This document shows, piece by piece, positions 37,830 to 47,313 of a stretch of 64,000 bases of DNA. The DNA is taken from contig NZ_ML133851.1 of the NCBI RefSeq assembly GCF_003994255.1, positions 744,001 to 808,000 on the forward strand. The letters run 5' to 3'. The notes below the pieces were generated by a model. That model saw only the letters and a program-made list of their open reading frames with translations. It was not told the DNA's origin and made no database searches. Positions within the stretch are counted from its first letter, which is position 1. Each line of letters starts with the position of its first letter. This stretch comes from Brachybacterium paraconglomeratum (lineage in GTDB: Bacteria; Actinomycetota; Actinomycetes; Actinomycetales; Dermabacteraceae). Position numbers and translations under genes: made by a program.

Positions 37830-39029
37830 GTGCCCCGTCCCGATCCCTCCCCGCTGACGCGTCCGCTGCGTCTGCTGCGCACCCGTGCGCCGTGGACGGC
37901 GCTGCTCTATCTCGTGCTCGAGGCGATCGCGGGCGCGATCTCCATCGCCGTGTGGCTGACGATCCTGCTCATCCCGGTATGGCTGCTGACCTGGCCGCGC
38001 CTCGAACGCCGCCTCCTCCCCCTTGCCGGGCGGGACGCCCCCGAGCCGCCAGGCCGCTGGGAGCTGCGCTGGCAGGACGTCGTGCTCGTGCTGCTCACGG
38101 CGGTGATGGCGGCGGCCGGGTTCTTCGCGGGCATCCTCCTCGTCGTCGTGCTCGGGATGCTCTTCGCGACGCCCTTCGTGGTCCTCTCCGGACGGGAGGT
38201 GACCGGATGGAACGCCGATCAGGTGCTCCCGTCGCTCCCCGCCGCCGTCCTCGCGCCGCTGCTCGGACTGGTCCTTCTCGCGCTCGTGCTCTGGGGAGCC
38301 GCGGCGCTCGCCCACGGATGGTCCGGGATCAGCCATGCACTTCTGCGGGACGACGAACGACGGCTCGCGCGGCAGGTCGATGCGCTCGGCGACCAGGCTG
38401 TCCTGCGCGACGACGTGATCGCCCTGGAGCGCCGGGCGCTGGAGCGGGATCTGCACGACGGCGCGCAGATGCATCTCGGCGCCGCGGGGATGCGTCTGGC
38501 GATGCTGCAGCTGGACGCGGAGCAGCTGCCCTCCGGGGACGCGCGAGAGAGGATCCTCTCCGGCCTCGACGCCGTGCGGGAGCAGATCGACCACGGCGTG
38601 ACCTCGGTCCGCGAGGCCACGGCCGGCCTCGTGCCCACGACGCTCCGCGACGGAGGACTCGAGGCCGCGCTGGGAGAACTCGCCGACGCCCTCCCGCTGT
38701 ACGTCGAGGTCGACTGCCGGATGCCGCGCCTCGCCCCCGAGGTGGAGCACGGGATCCTCCTCATCGCGCGCGAGGCGCTCACGAACGTCGTGCGCCACTC
38801 GGAAGCGGAGCAGGTGCGGATCGAGTGCACGATCCCCGACGACGCCGACGGGCTCCTGCTCGAGATCGTCGACGACGGCCGCGGCGGTGCCGCCCCCACC
38901 GGAACAGGGCTCGTGAGCATGCATGCGCGCGCCCGACGGCTCGGGGGCTCCCTCACGCTCGAGAGCCCCGCGGGCGCGGGGACGACGGTACGGGTCCGGG
39001 TGCCGGTGGACTCGCGGAGGGCTGCCTGA
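37830..39029 (+). CDS. Sensor histidine kinase (DesK/NarL-partner type)
   Basis: Membrane sensor kinase of 399 aa. Four hydrophobic segments fill residues ~25-165 with only short loops, so it has no large extracellular sensor and may sense through the membrane or its ABC partner. The HisKA_3 dimerisation motif RALERDLHDGAQMHLG carries the phosphorylatable His209. The ATPase domain has REALTNVVRHS (N box, ~313) and DDGRGGAAPTGTGLVSMHAR (G boxes). GTG 37830 follows a -10-like box by 7 nt. Its stop overlaps the response regulator ATG (TGATG), so kinase and regulator are coupled. Divergent from a MacB-like exporter. Confidence 0.92.
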   Translation: MPRPDPSPLTRPLRLLRTRAPWTALLYLVLEAIAGAISIAVWLTILLIPVWLLTWPRLERRLLPLAGRDAPEPPGRWELRWQDVVLVLLTAVMAAAGFFAGILLVVVLGMLFATPFVVLSGREVTGWNADQVLPSLPAAVLAPLLGLVLLALVLWGAAALAHGWSGISHALLRDDERRLARQVDALGDQAVLRDDVIALERRALERDLHDGAQMHLGAAGMRLAMLQLDAEQLPSGDARERILSGLDAVREQIDHGVTSVREATAGLVPTTLRDGGLEAALGELADALPLYVEVDCRMPRLAPEVEHGILLIAREALTNVVRHSEAEQVRIECTIPDDADGLLLEIVDDGRGGAAPTGTGLVSMHARARRLGGSLTLESPAGAGTTVRVRVPVDSRRAA

Positions 39030-39715
39030 TGAGGATCCTCCTCGCCGAGGACGCCGCCCTGCTGCGCGACGGGCTCGTCGCGCTTCTCGAACGCGCCGGG
39101 CACGAGGTCGTCACCGCGGTCCCGACGGCGACCGAGCTGCTCGCGGAGGCGAGGACGCTCCTGCCCGCCGATGCCGTCGACCTCGTGCTGACCGACGTGC
39201 GCATGCCGCCCGGGAACGCGGACGACGGGCTCCGCGCCGCGCTCAGGATCCGTCAGGACCACCCGTCCGTCCCGCTCGTCGTGCTCTCCCAGTACGTCGA
39301 GCAGCGCTACGCGAGCACTCTGCTCGGGCTGACGGGCGGCGAGGCCCGCCCGGCAGGCGGGGCAGGGCTCGGCTATCTCCTCAAGGACCGGGTCTCCCGC
39401 GTCCACGACTTCCTCGACGCCCTCGAGGTGGTGCGCGGCGGGGGGATCGTGGTGGATCCGCAGGTGGTCAGCGCTCTCATGCGTCAGGAGTCGACGGCAC
39501 TGGACCGGCTCAGCGGGCGGGAGCGAGAGGTGCTCGAGCTCGTCTCCCGTGGGGAGACCAACGATCAGATCTCCGCCCGGCTGCATCTGTCACGGGGCGC
39601 CGTCGTGAAGCACATCAGCGCGGTCTTCGACAAGCTGGGACTGATGGAGAGCGAGGGGAACAGACGCGTTCTCGCGGTGATCGAGTTCCTGCGAGGGCAG
39701 CGACCTCCGGGATGA
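39029..39715 (+). CDS. NarL/LuxR-family response regulator
   Basis: Two-domain regulator of 228 aa. The receiver has the acidic pocket AEDAALL (~6-12), phospho-acceptor aspartate in LTDVRMPP (~residue 54) and the conserved lysine in YLLKDRV (~119). An extra Gly/Ala/Arg-rich insert (GGEARPAGGAG) precedes that strand. The LuxR-type helix-turn-helix (~160-220) has LSGREREVLELVSRGETNDQIS and LHLSRGAVVKHISAVFDKLGL (cores LSGREREVLELV and SRGAVVKHISAVFDKL). Coupled to the kinase by a TGATG overlap. Likely controls the divergent ABC exporter through the 37775-37798 repeat. Confidence 0.94.
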   Translation: MRILLAEDAALLRDGLVALLERAGHEVVTAVPTATELLAEARTLLPADAVDLVLTDVRMPPGNADDGLRAALRIRQDHPSVPLVVLSQYVEQRYASTLLGLTGGEARPAGGAGLGYLLKDRVSRVHDFLDALEVVRGGGIVVDPQVVSALMRQESTALDRLSGREREVLELVSRGETNDQISARLHLSRGAVVKHISAVFDKLGLMESEGNRRVLAVIEFLRGQRPPG

Positions 39716-39776
39716 GGGCCTTGAGGCCGATCTCGCGTCGTCGGGATTCGTTGCCACCCCTCCCCCGCCGGGGTAC

Positions 39777-39807
39777 CGTCGTCGCACCTGTGGCACGAAC
39801 GACGACG
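39777..39807. promoter_or_regulatory. Inverted repeat before the GAF-domain regulator
   Basis: Arms CGTCGTCG and CGACGACG separated by 15 nt, overlapping a TACCGT -10-like box at 39774-39779 and lying 24 nt upstream of ATG 39831. It could be an autoregulatory operator or a 5'-leader hairpin. Confidence 0.4.
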
Positions 39808-39830
39808 AGGTGGATCGTGAGCGAGGCAGG

Positions 39831-41099
39831 ATGACCGTCACCGACTGGTCGCCGACGGATTCCGTCTACCAGGCGCAGCTGCGGCGAGCGCACGAGGAGC
39901 TGCGCGCGCAGAGCGTCCCCGACGAGACGCCGTGGCCGGTGCGCGCCCCGGTGCTGGACTCCTGGCGGCGCTCTCTGGCCGCACTGCCCGACGGGGCGGG
40001 CACCGCACGCGCCGTGCTCGAGGGGGACGAGCTCGCCCGGGCGCGCCGCGCGCACCCCTTCTCCGCCATGCTGCCGCTGCTGCGCTCACGCCTGATCGAG
40101 CCGGCCGTCGACGCGGGGCTCGTGGTCGCGCTCGGCGACGCCGAGGGCCGGTTGCTCTGGGTCGAGGGGCGCTCCTCCGTGACCTCCCGGGCCGATGCGA
40201 TGGGGTTCGCCGCCGGCGCCGACTGGTCCGAGGGCGCGATGGGCACCTCCGCCCCGGCGCTCGCGCTCACCACCGGGTCCGGCATCCAGGTGGTGGGGGC
40301 CGAGCACTTCCAGGAGGCGGTGCACCCCTGGAGCTGCAGCGCGGTGCCCGTGCTCGATCCCCGCACCGGCCGCACCGTCGGGGTCCTCGACGTGACCGGC
40401 AGCGCGGATGCCGTCGCCCCGCTCGTGCTGCCGCTGCTCGCGGCGACCTCCCGCGCCGTCCAGGAGGAGCTGCGCCGGCAGGGGCCCACCGCCTCGCCCC
40501 CGGCGAGCGCGGCCGTCGACCTGCTGCTCACCGGACGACGCACCCCGCTGCTGCGCTGCGGCGAGCAGGAGGTGGCGCTCGGCGGCCGGCACGCCGAGCT
40601 GCTCACCCTCCTCCATCTCGCCGGCGACGGCGTGCGCGGGGCGGAGCTCGCCGAGCAGCTGCACGGCACCGCCTCCGCCGAGGGGACCGTGCGCGCCGAG
40701 GTGGTGCGGCTGCGTCGGGTCCTCGCCGAGGCGAGCACGCTCGAGATCGCCTCACGCCCCTACCGTCTGCTGGGCGAGGTCGACTCCGACCTGCGCCGCA
40801 CCCGCTCCGCCCTCGACCGCGGCGACCTCGACGCCGCCCTCGCCGCCTCCCCCGGCGAGCTGCTGCCGGGCTCCGAGGCGCCCGCCATCCGACGACTGCG
40901 CGACCGAACCGGGGGTCACCTGCGCGAGCTCGTGCTCGAGCGCGGCACCGCAGCCCAGCTGTGGGCCTACGCCCAGCGTCCCGAGGCGGCGGAGGATCTC
41001 GACGTGCTGATGGCGATCCTGCAGGTCGCCGCGCCGGATGCGCCCGAACGGTCCGCGGCGTCGGCCCGGGCGCAGGAGCTGCGGGGCGAGAAGGGCTGA
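39831..41099 (+). CDS. GAF-domain regulator with C-terminal winged-helix region
   Basis: Predicted transcription regulator of 422 aa located directly before the aldehyde/alcohol dehydrogenase genes. Residues ~30-225 resemble the N-terminal GAF sensor of AcoR-type activators: VRAPVLDSWRRSL, AVDAGLVVALGDAEGRLLWVEG, GADWSEGAMGTSAPALAL, HPWSCSAVPVLDPRTG. Instead of the AAA+ domain of sigma-54 activators, it ends in an OmpR/SARP-like winged helix (LGGRHAELLTLLHLAGDGVRGAELAEQL, core RGAELAEQLHG...GTVRAEVVRLRRVL, ~260-310). A BTAD-like helical tail (GDLDAALAASPGELLPGSEA) follows. ATG 39831 has a GAGG-type site; a GTG at 39810 is less likely. It probably senses acetaldehyde, ethanol or a related metabolite. 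Confidence 0.83.
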   Translation: MTVTDWSPTDSVYQAQLRRAHEELRAQSVPDETPWPVRAPVLDSWRRSLAALPDGAGTARAVLEGDELARARRAHPFSAMLPLLRSRLIEPAVDAGLVVALGDAEGRLLWVEGRSSVTSRADAMGFAAGADWSEGAMGTSAPALALTTGSGIQVVGAEHFQEAVHPWSCSAVPVLDPRTGRTVGVLDVTGSADAVAPLVLPLLAATSRAVQEELRRQGPTASPPASAAVDLLLTGRRTPLLRCGEQEVALGGRHAELLTLLHLAGDGVRGAELAEQLHGTASAEGTVRAEVVRLRRVLAEASTLEIASRPYRLLGEVDSDLRRTRSALDRGDLDAALAASPGELLPGSEAPAIRRLRDRTGGHLRELVLERGTAAQLWAYAQRPEAAEDLDVLMAILQVAAPDAPERSAASARAQELRGEKG

Positions 41100-41131
41100 G
41101 CCTCGCAACCTTCGTGCAACGTGACGCGGGT

Positions 41132-41137
41132 TACATT
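41132..41137 (+). promoter_or_regulatory. Possible -10 element of the aldehyde dehydrogenase gene
   Basis: TACATT lies 41 nt upstream of the ATG. A partial inverted repeat (TGCAAC at 41115-41120 with GTTACA at 41130-41135, 5 of 6 matching) overlaps it and may be the site of the upstream regulator. Weak evidence. Confidence 0.3.
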
Positions 41138-41178
41138 CAGTGGTACCGACCGTCCGCGATCGCACCGAAGGGAACGCC

Positions 41179-42702
<1,524 letters not shown>

Positions 42703-42811
42703 GCCGACCCTCCCCGAAGCATCCATCGCACCACCGCAGCGGCCTCTCGACGATCTGTCGACGGCCCGCCCTCACGCCCTGCCCGAGAACGGGCCGACCA
42801 AGGAGCACGAG

Positions 42812-43834
42812 ATGAACACCACCATGACCGCCGCCGTCGTCCACGAGTTCGGGAGCGACCTCGCCGTCGAGGAGTACACCCTCCCCGAGCCCGGACCGGG
42901 CCAGGCCCTCGTCAAGCTGATCACCTCCGGCGTGTGCCACACCGACCTCCACGCCGCCGAGGGCGACTGGCCCGTCAAGCCGTCCCCGCCCTTCGTCCCC
43001 GGCCATGAGGGCGTGGGCACCGTCGTGAAGGTCGGCGAGGGCGTCACCGACGTGCAGGTCGGCGACCTGATCGGCAACGCCTGGCTGTGGAGCGCCTGCG
43101 GCGACTGCCAGTACTGCCGCACCGGCTGGGAGACCCTCTGCGAGGAGCAGCAGAACGGCGGCTACAGCACCGACGGCTCCTTCGGGCAGTTCATGCTGGT
43201 GGAGACCAAGTTCGCCGCCCGCATCCCCGAGGGCGCCGATCCCTACGAGATCGCTCCCGTGCTGTGCGCCGGGGTGACGGTGTACAAGGGTCTCAAGCGC
43301 ACCGAGGTGCGGCCCGGCCAGTGGGTCGTGATCTCCGGGATCGGCGGGCTCGGCCACATCGCGGTGCAGTACGCGGTCGCGATGGGGATGCGCGTGATCG
43401 CGGTGGACATCGCCCAGGAGAAGCTCGACCTCGCCACCAAGCACGGCGCGGAGATCGTGGTGGACGCGAGCCAGGTCGACCCGGTCGAGGCGATCCAGGA
43501 GCAGGTCGGCGGCAGCCACGGCGTGCTCGTCACGGCCGTGCACCCCAAGGCGTTCGGGCAGGCGATCGGCATGACCCGCCGCGGCGGGACGATCGTGTTC
43601 AACGGCCTGCCCCCCGGGGACTTCCCCGCCCCGATCTTCGACATCGTGCTGAAGGGCCTGACGATCCGCGGCTCGATCGTCGGTACCCGCCAGGACCTCG
43701 CCGAGGCGATCGAGTTCTACGCGGCCGGGAAGATCCACCCCACCTATTCCCGCCGCTCACTGGAGGACATCAACCAGATCTTCGGCGAGATGAGAGAGGG
43801 GAAGATCGACGGCCGCGTGGTCATCGAGTACTGA
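42812..43834 (+). CDS. adhP: Zinc-dependent alcohol dehydrogenase (AdhP-like)
   Basis: Interconverts ethanol or other primary alcohols and aldehydes with NAD(H). The 340-aa medium-chain enzyme has the catalytic zinc ligands GVCHTDLHA (Cys, with His later) and PGHEGVGTV (His-Glu, ~68), the structural zinc cluster CGDCQYCRTGWETLC (four Cys, ~96-110), and the Rossmann motif GIGGLGHIAVQYA (~171-183). Length is normal. ATG 42812 has AAGGAG (42800-42805) at 6 nt. It follows the acetaldehyde dehydrogenase, so the two form an alcohol oxidation unit under the upstream GAF regulator. A very strong hairpin follows. Confidence 0.94.
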   Translation: MNTTMTAAVVHEFGSDLAVEEYTLPEPGPGQALVKLITSGVCHTDLHAAEGDWPVKPSPPFVPGHEGVGTVVKVGEGVTDVQVGDLIGNAWLWSACGDCQYCRTGWETLCEEQQNGGYSTDGSFGQFMLVETKFAARIPEGADPYEIAPVLCAGVTVYKGLKRTEVRPGQWVVISGIGGLGHIAVQYAVAMGMRVIAVDIAQEKLDLATKHGAEIVVDASQVDPVEAIQEQVGGSHGVLVTAVHPKAFGQAIGMTRRGGTIVFNGLPPGDFPAPIFDIVLKGLTIRGSIVGTRQDLAEAIEFYAAGKIHPTYSRRSLEDINQIFGEMREGKIDGRVVIEY

Positions 43835-43849
43835 GCAGGACATCGAGAG

Positions 43850-43901
43850 ACCGGGCCCGGGCGGGGGCGGAGCAGCAGCTCCTCCCCCGCCCGGGCCCGG
43901 T
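43850..43901. terminator. Very strong GC hairpin after adhP
   Basis: Stem of 18 bp plus 4 bp separated by a single C-T mismatch (43850-43872 with 43879-43901), loop CAGCAG. It starts 16 nt after the adhP stop and ends just before the ornithine cyclodeaminase promoter (TACCCT 43909-43914). No T-tract. Confidence 0.8.
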
Positions 43902-43908
43902 CCGCGTC

Positions 43909-43914
43909 TACCCT
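43909..43914 (+). promoter_or_regulatory. -10 element of the ornithine cyclodeaminase-like gene
   Basis: TACCCT lies 58 nt upstream of the ATG, immediately after the adhP terminator, and leaves a leader carrying GAGGAGAGGA. Confidence 0.45.
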
Positions 43915-43972
43915 GGGAGTGGGAGCGACCCTCGCTCCGGCGCGACGAGGCGCCGACCGAGAGGAGAGGACC

Positions 43973-44983
43973 ATGCCGCACCTGCTCGACGTCCCCGGGA
44001 CGATCCGCTGGATCCGACGCGACGGCATCGAGAACATCCTCGCGGGGATGGTGAGATACCTGGAGTCCGACCTGCTGCGCTGGGAGGAGTTCGAGAAGGT
44101 CCCGCGACTGGCCAGCCACAGCCTGCACGGGGTGATCGAGCTGATGCCGACCAGCGACGGATCGCTGTACTCCTTCAAGTACGTCAACGGCCACCCGCAC
44201 AACCCCGCCCGCGGGCTGCAGACCGTGACGGGCTTCGGCGTGCTCGCCGACGTCGACAACGGCTACCCGATCCTCCTCTCCGAGATGACGCTGCTGACCG
44301 CGCTGCGCACCGCAGCGACGTCGGCGCTCGCCGCGCGCGAGCTCGCCCTGCCCGGCGCCCGCGTCCACGCCCTGATCGGGGCGGGCTCGCAGGCCGAGTT
44401 CCAGGCGCTCGCGATGCGGACCGTGCTCGGGATCGACCGTCTGCGCGTCCTGGACCTCGACGAGGCGGCGGTGGAGAAGGTGCGGCGCAATCTCGTCCCG
44501 CTCGGCTTCGAGATCCACGCCGCGAGCTCGATCGAGGACGTGCTCGAGGGCGCCGACGTGGTCACCACCTGCACGGCGGACAAGGCCCGGGCCGCGGTGC
44601 TGCACAGCGAGCAGGTGCGTCCCGGCATGCACCTCAACGCCATCGGCGGCGACTGCCCGGGCAAGACCGAGCTGGACCCGACGATCCTCGAGGAGGCGCG
44701 GGTGGTCGTCGAGTACGAGCCGCAGACCCGGATCGAGGGCGAGATCCAGCAGCTGTCCGCCGACGTCGAGGTCACCGAGCTGTGGCGGATCCTCGCCGGG
44801 GACGCCTCGGGCCGCACCTCCGACGCCGAGGTGACGGTGCTGGACTCCGTCGGCTTCGCGCTCGGGGACTTCTCGGCGCTGCGCTGCGCGCTGGACGCGA
44901 CCGAGGGCACGGACCTGCTGGGATGGGTGGACCTCGTCGCCGACCCCGACGACCCGAAGGACCTCTTCTCCCTCGTGACATGA
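43973..44983 (+). CDS. Ornithine cyclodeaminase / mu-crystallin family protein
   Basis: NAD(P)-binding enzyme of 336 aa. The N-terminal substrate region has RLASHSLHGVIELMPTSDG and SFKYVNGHPHNPARGLQTV (Lys and Asn of the active site, ~69-87). The Rossmann domain has GARVHALIGAGSQAEFQALA (core IGAGSQAEFQALA, ~134-146), TTCTADK and HLNAIGGDCPGKTELDP; the GG-D-PGK-E signature is the ornithine cyclodeaminase hallmark and carries the catalytic aspartate. It may form proline from ornithine or reduce a cyclic imine/ketimine; the exact substrate is not readable. ATG 43973 follows a strong GAGGAGAGGA ribosome site. Apparently monocistronic between two hairpins. Confidence 0.92.
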   Translation: MPHLLDVPGTIRWIRRDGIENILAGMVRYLESDLLRWEEFEKVPRLASHSLHGVIELMPTSDGSLYSFKYVNGHPHNPARGLQTVTGFGVLADVDNGYPILLSEMTLLTALRTAATSALAARELALPGARVHALIGAGSQAEFQALAMRTVLGIDRLRVLDLDEAAVEKVRRNLVPLGFEIHAASSIEDVLEGADVVTTCTADKARAAVLHSEQVRPGMHLNAIGGDCPGKTELDPTILEEARVVVEYEPQTRIEGEIQQLSADVEVTELWRILAGDASGRTSDAEVTVLDSVGFALGDFSALRCALDATEGTDLLGWVDLVADPDDPKDLFSLVT

Positions 44984-45019
44984 CGACGGCCGGCGCCCTC
45001 AGCAGGGCGCCGGCCGTCG
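44984..45019. terminator. Bidirectional hairpin after ornithine cyclodeaminase
   Basis: Perfect 16-bp stem (44984-44999 with 45004-45019), loop CAGC, starting at the stop codon and separating this gene from the convergent BCCT transporter gene. Confidence 0.8.
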
Positions 45020-45037
45020 GCACGGGAGGCGGGAGGG

Positions 45038-46936
45038 TCAGTCCTCCGCGGGCGGAGCGCTCGGCGCGCTGGGCGCGCTCTTCCTGCCCTCGACCCGCGT
45101 CCGGTGTCCGCCGCGACCGATGCCGCCGCGGGTGCGGGTGAGGCGGTAGTCGATGCGGTCGTCGACCAGCGAGGCGATCTCGTCGGTCGAGGCGTGGGTG
45201 CGGCTCACCTCGCCGGTGATGTGCGCGGTGACCCGCTCCAGGCGGGCGAGGCGCTCGTGCTCGGCCAGCACCGCCCGGTCCAGGCTCAGCGCCTTCACCA
45301 GCGCCACGCACATCAGCAGCAGGATCACGCTGAACGGCAGCGCGGTCATCAGCGAGCCGGCCTGCAGGGAGGTCAGGCCGCCCGAGAGCAGCAGCGCCGC
45401 GGCGAGCAGGCCCTCCAGCAGCGCCCACAGCACGCGGGACCACATCGGCGGGTTCGGATGGCCGCCCGAGGCGAGCATGTCCACCACCAGCGAGCCGGAG
45501 TCCGAGGAGGTGATGAAGAAGACCGCGACCACGATGATGCCGAGCACCGACAGCAGCTGTGTGGCGGGGAACTGCTCGAAGATGCGGAACATCGATTCCT
45601 CGGCGGTGATGTCGCCGAGGTCGCCGGTGCCGAACCACTGGCGGAACAGGCCGTTGCCGCCCCAGATCGAGAACCAGATCATGCCCACCAGGGTGGGGAC
45701 CAGCAGCACGCCGGCCACGAACTGGCGCACGGTGCGCCCCTTGGAGATGCGGGCGATGAACACGCCGACGAACGGCGCCCAGGCGATCCACCAGCCCCAG
45801 TAGAACAGGGTGTTGCCGGCGAACCAGCTCTGCGCCTCCTCGGAGCGGGTGTACGCGCCGACGTCGAGGGTCAGGTGGAAGACCTCGCTGAGGTAGATGC
45901 CGAGGGACTCCACGAAGTTCTGGAAGATGAACACGGTGGGGCCGAACAGCAGCGCCGCGACGGCGAGCAGGCCCGCGAGGGTCAGGTTGCCGTTGGAGAG
46001 CCACTTGATGCCGACGCCGACGCCGGAGACCACGGAGAGGGTCGCGATGAAGGTGATCACCACGATCAGGATCACCAGGAAGTTCGTGGAGACCTCGTCG
46101 ACCAGGCCGATGACCTGCATGCCGGCGGCGATCTGCTGAGCGCCGAGGCCCAGCGAGGTCGCGATGCCGAAGACGGTGCCGAAGATCGCGAGCACGTCGA
46201 TGACGTCGCCGATCCAGCCCTTGACCCGGTCGCCGAAGATCGGCTCGAGGGCCCAGCGGATCGAGACGGGACGGCCGCGGCGGTGCATGGCGTACGCGAT
46301 GGCCAGGCCGATCACGGCGTAGGCGGCCCAGGGGTGCAGGCCCCAGTGCAGGAAGGTCTGCGCCATCGCGAGGCCCGAGGCCTCTGCGCCCTCGACGTCC
46401 CAGCCCGGCTTGGGGCTGTTCGTCGTGTAGCCGAGCGGCTCGGCGACGCCGTAGAAGACGAGCCCCACGCCCATGCCGGCGGAGAACAGCATCGCGAACC
46501 ACGACATCAGCCCGAACTCGGGCTCGTCGTCGTCCCGGCCGAGGCGGATCGAGCCCCACCGGGACAGCGCGACGATGATCGCGAAGGCGACGAAGATGCC
46601 GATGGCCAGCATGTAGAACCAGCCGAGGTTCGCCACGATCCAGTTCTGGGATTTCTCCATCACCGACCCGGAGGTCTCGGGGAAGACGATCGCCAGCAGC
46701 GCGACGCCGAGCACGACGACCATCGCGGGCCAGAACACGGCCGGGGCGATCGTGCCCTTGCTGATGCGCGCGCCCTGTCGGCGCAGCTTCTCCGTGATCT
46801 CGTCGTCGGAGTCGTCGGTGGCGATCTGCTGGGACCGGGGAAGATGAACGGTCCTGGGGAGCTCTTCGGGCCATGCGGAGATGTCGGAGCCCTGCGCGGG
46901 CGCCTCCGCTCCCTGGCCGTGACCTGAGCTGCTCAT
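45038..46936 (-). CDS. BCCT-family betaine/carnitine/choline transporter
   Basis: Sodium- or proton-coupled importer of quaternary ammonium compounds, probably glycine betaine or choline for osmoprotection. The 632-aa protein has a hydrophilic N-terminus (~1-70), 12 predicted helices (~75-560) and a charged C-terminal tail. Family signatures: FSAGMGVGLVFYGVAEPLGY near helix 3 (glycine-rich, core GMGVGLVFYGVAEP), GWWIAWAPFVGVFIARISKGRT (core WWIAWAPFVGVFIARI, substrate-site tryptophans), FSIWGGNGLF and SSDSGSLVVDML. ATG 46936 has AAGGGA at 8 nt; an upstream frame to 47041 lacks a site. A GTCCGA-AGG-TCGGAC palindrome lies in the promoter region. Confidence 0.94.
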   Translation of the reverse strand: MSSSGHGQGAEAPAQGSDISAWPEELPRTVHLPRSQQIATDDSDDEITEKLRRQGARISKGTIAPAVFWPAMVVVLGVALLAIVFPETSGSVMEKSQNWIVANLGWFYMLAIGIFVAFAIIVALSRWGSIRLGRDDDEPEFGLMSWFAMLFSAGMGVGLVFYGVAEPLGYTTNSPKPGWDVEGAEASGLAMAQTFLHWGLHPWAAYAVIGLAIAYAMHRRGRPVSIRWALEPIFGDRVKGWIGDVIDVLAIFGTVFGIATSLGLGAQQIAAGMQVIGLVDEVSTNFLVILIVVITFIATLSVVSGVGVGIKWLSNGNLTLAGLLAVAALLFGPTVFIFQNFVESLGIYLSEVFHLTLDVGAYTRSEEAQSWFAGNTLFYWGWWIAWAPFVGVFIARISKGRTVRQFVAGVLLVPTLVGMIWFSIWGGNGLFRQWFGTGDLGDITAEESMFRIFEQFPATQLLSVLGIIVVAVFFITSSDSGSLVVDMLASGGHPNPPMWSRVLWALLEGLLAAALLLSGGLTSLQAGSLMTALPFSVILLLMCVALVKALSLDRAVLAEHERLARLERVTAHITGEVSRTHASTDEIASLVDDRIDYRLTRTRGGIGRGGHRTRVEGRKSAPSAPSAPPAED

Positions 46937-47017
46937 AGCGGTCCCTTCTTGTCGATTATCGGATTCCCACCAACTGTGCAGGATGCCCGGGGTATAGAGA
47001 GAATAGGCCGATCCGGA

Positions 47018-47032
47018 GTCCGAAGGTCGGAC
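47018..47032. promoter_or_regulatory. Palindrome upstream of the BCCT transporter gene
   Basis: GTCCGAAGGTCGGAC: 6-bp perfect arms around AGG, 82 nt upstream of the transporter ATG. TATTCT/TATACC -10-like boxes lie between it and the gene on the minus strand. Candidate operator for osmotic or choline-responsive control. Confidence 0.4.
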
Positions 47033-47131
47033 AACCGGCATCTGCGCAGTTCAGCACGCTTCCCCGCGCTGAGGCGCCGTCCGTCGCGACGGTCGGGGAA
47101 CTCACATGCCCGACCCGGCGCACGTGGCGCA

Positions 47132-47296
47132 TCACACTCGCGAGCGCCAGAGCAGCCACGCCAGGTACGGCGCCTCGATCAGCGAGACCATGAGCCCGGC
47201 GGGGACTTGGGCGGGCGCGATCAGGGTGCGCCCGAGCACGTCTACGAGGGCGACGAGCACCACTCCCGACAGCATCGCGAAGGGAGCGCACGCGGG
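47132..47296 (-). pseudogene. Relic of a FecCD-family iron-siderophore ABC permease (C-terminal fragment)
   Basis: About 54 codons ending in a normal stop. The fragment reads APFAMLSGVVLVALVDVLG, then RTLIAPAQVPAGLMVSLIEAP and YLAWLLWRSRV (given in pieces), which matches the last two helices of FecCD-type siderophore permeases, where RT..AP.E.PVG..T.L.GAPFF.WLL is conserved. No start codon, no upstream part of the gene and no partner ATPase or binding protein are nearby. It therefore looks like the remains of a deleted siderophore uptake locus, left between the BCCT and uracil permease genes. The upstream boundary is approximate. Confidence 0.7.
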
Positions 47297-47313
47297 TGCG
47301 CTCCAGTCGCACC

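Noticed and set aside
46937-47131. Possible riboswitch upstream of the BCCT transporter gene
   Set aside because: I find only short palindromes and promoter-like boxes; no conserved riboswitch core can be recognised.
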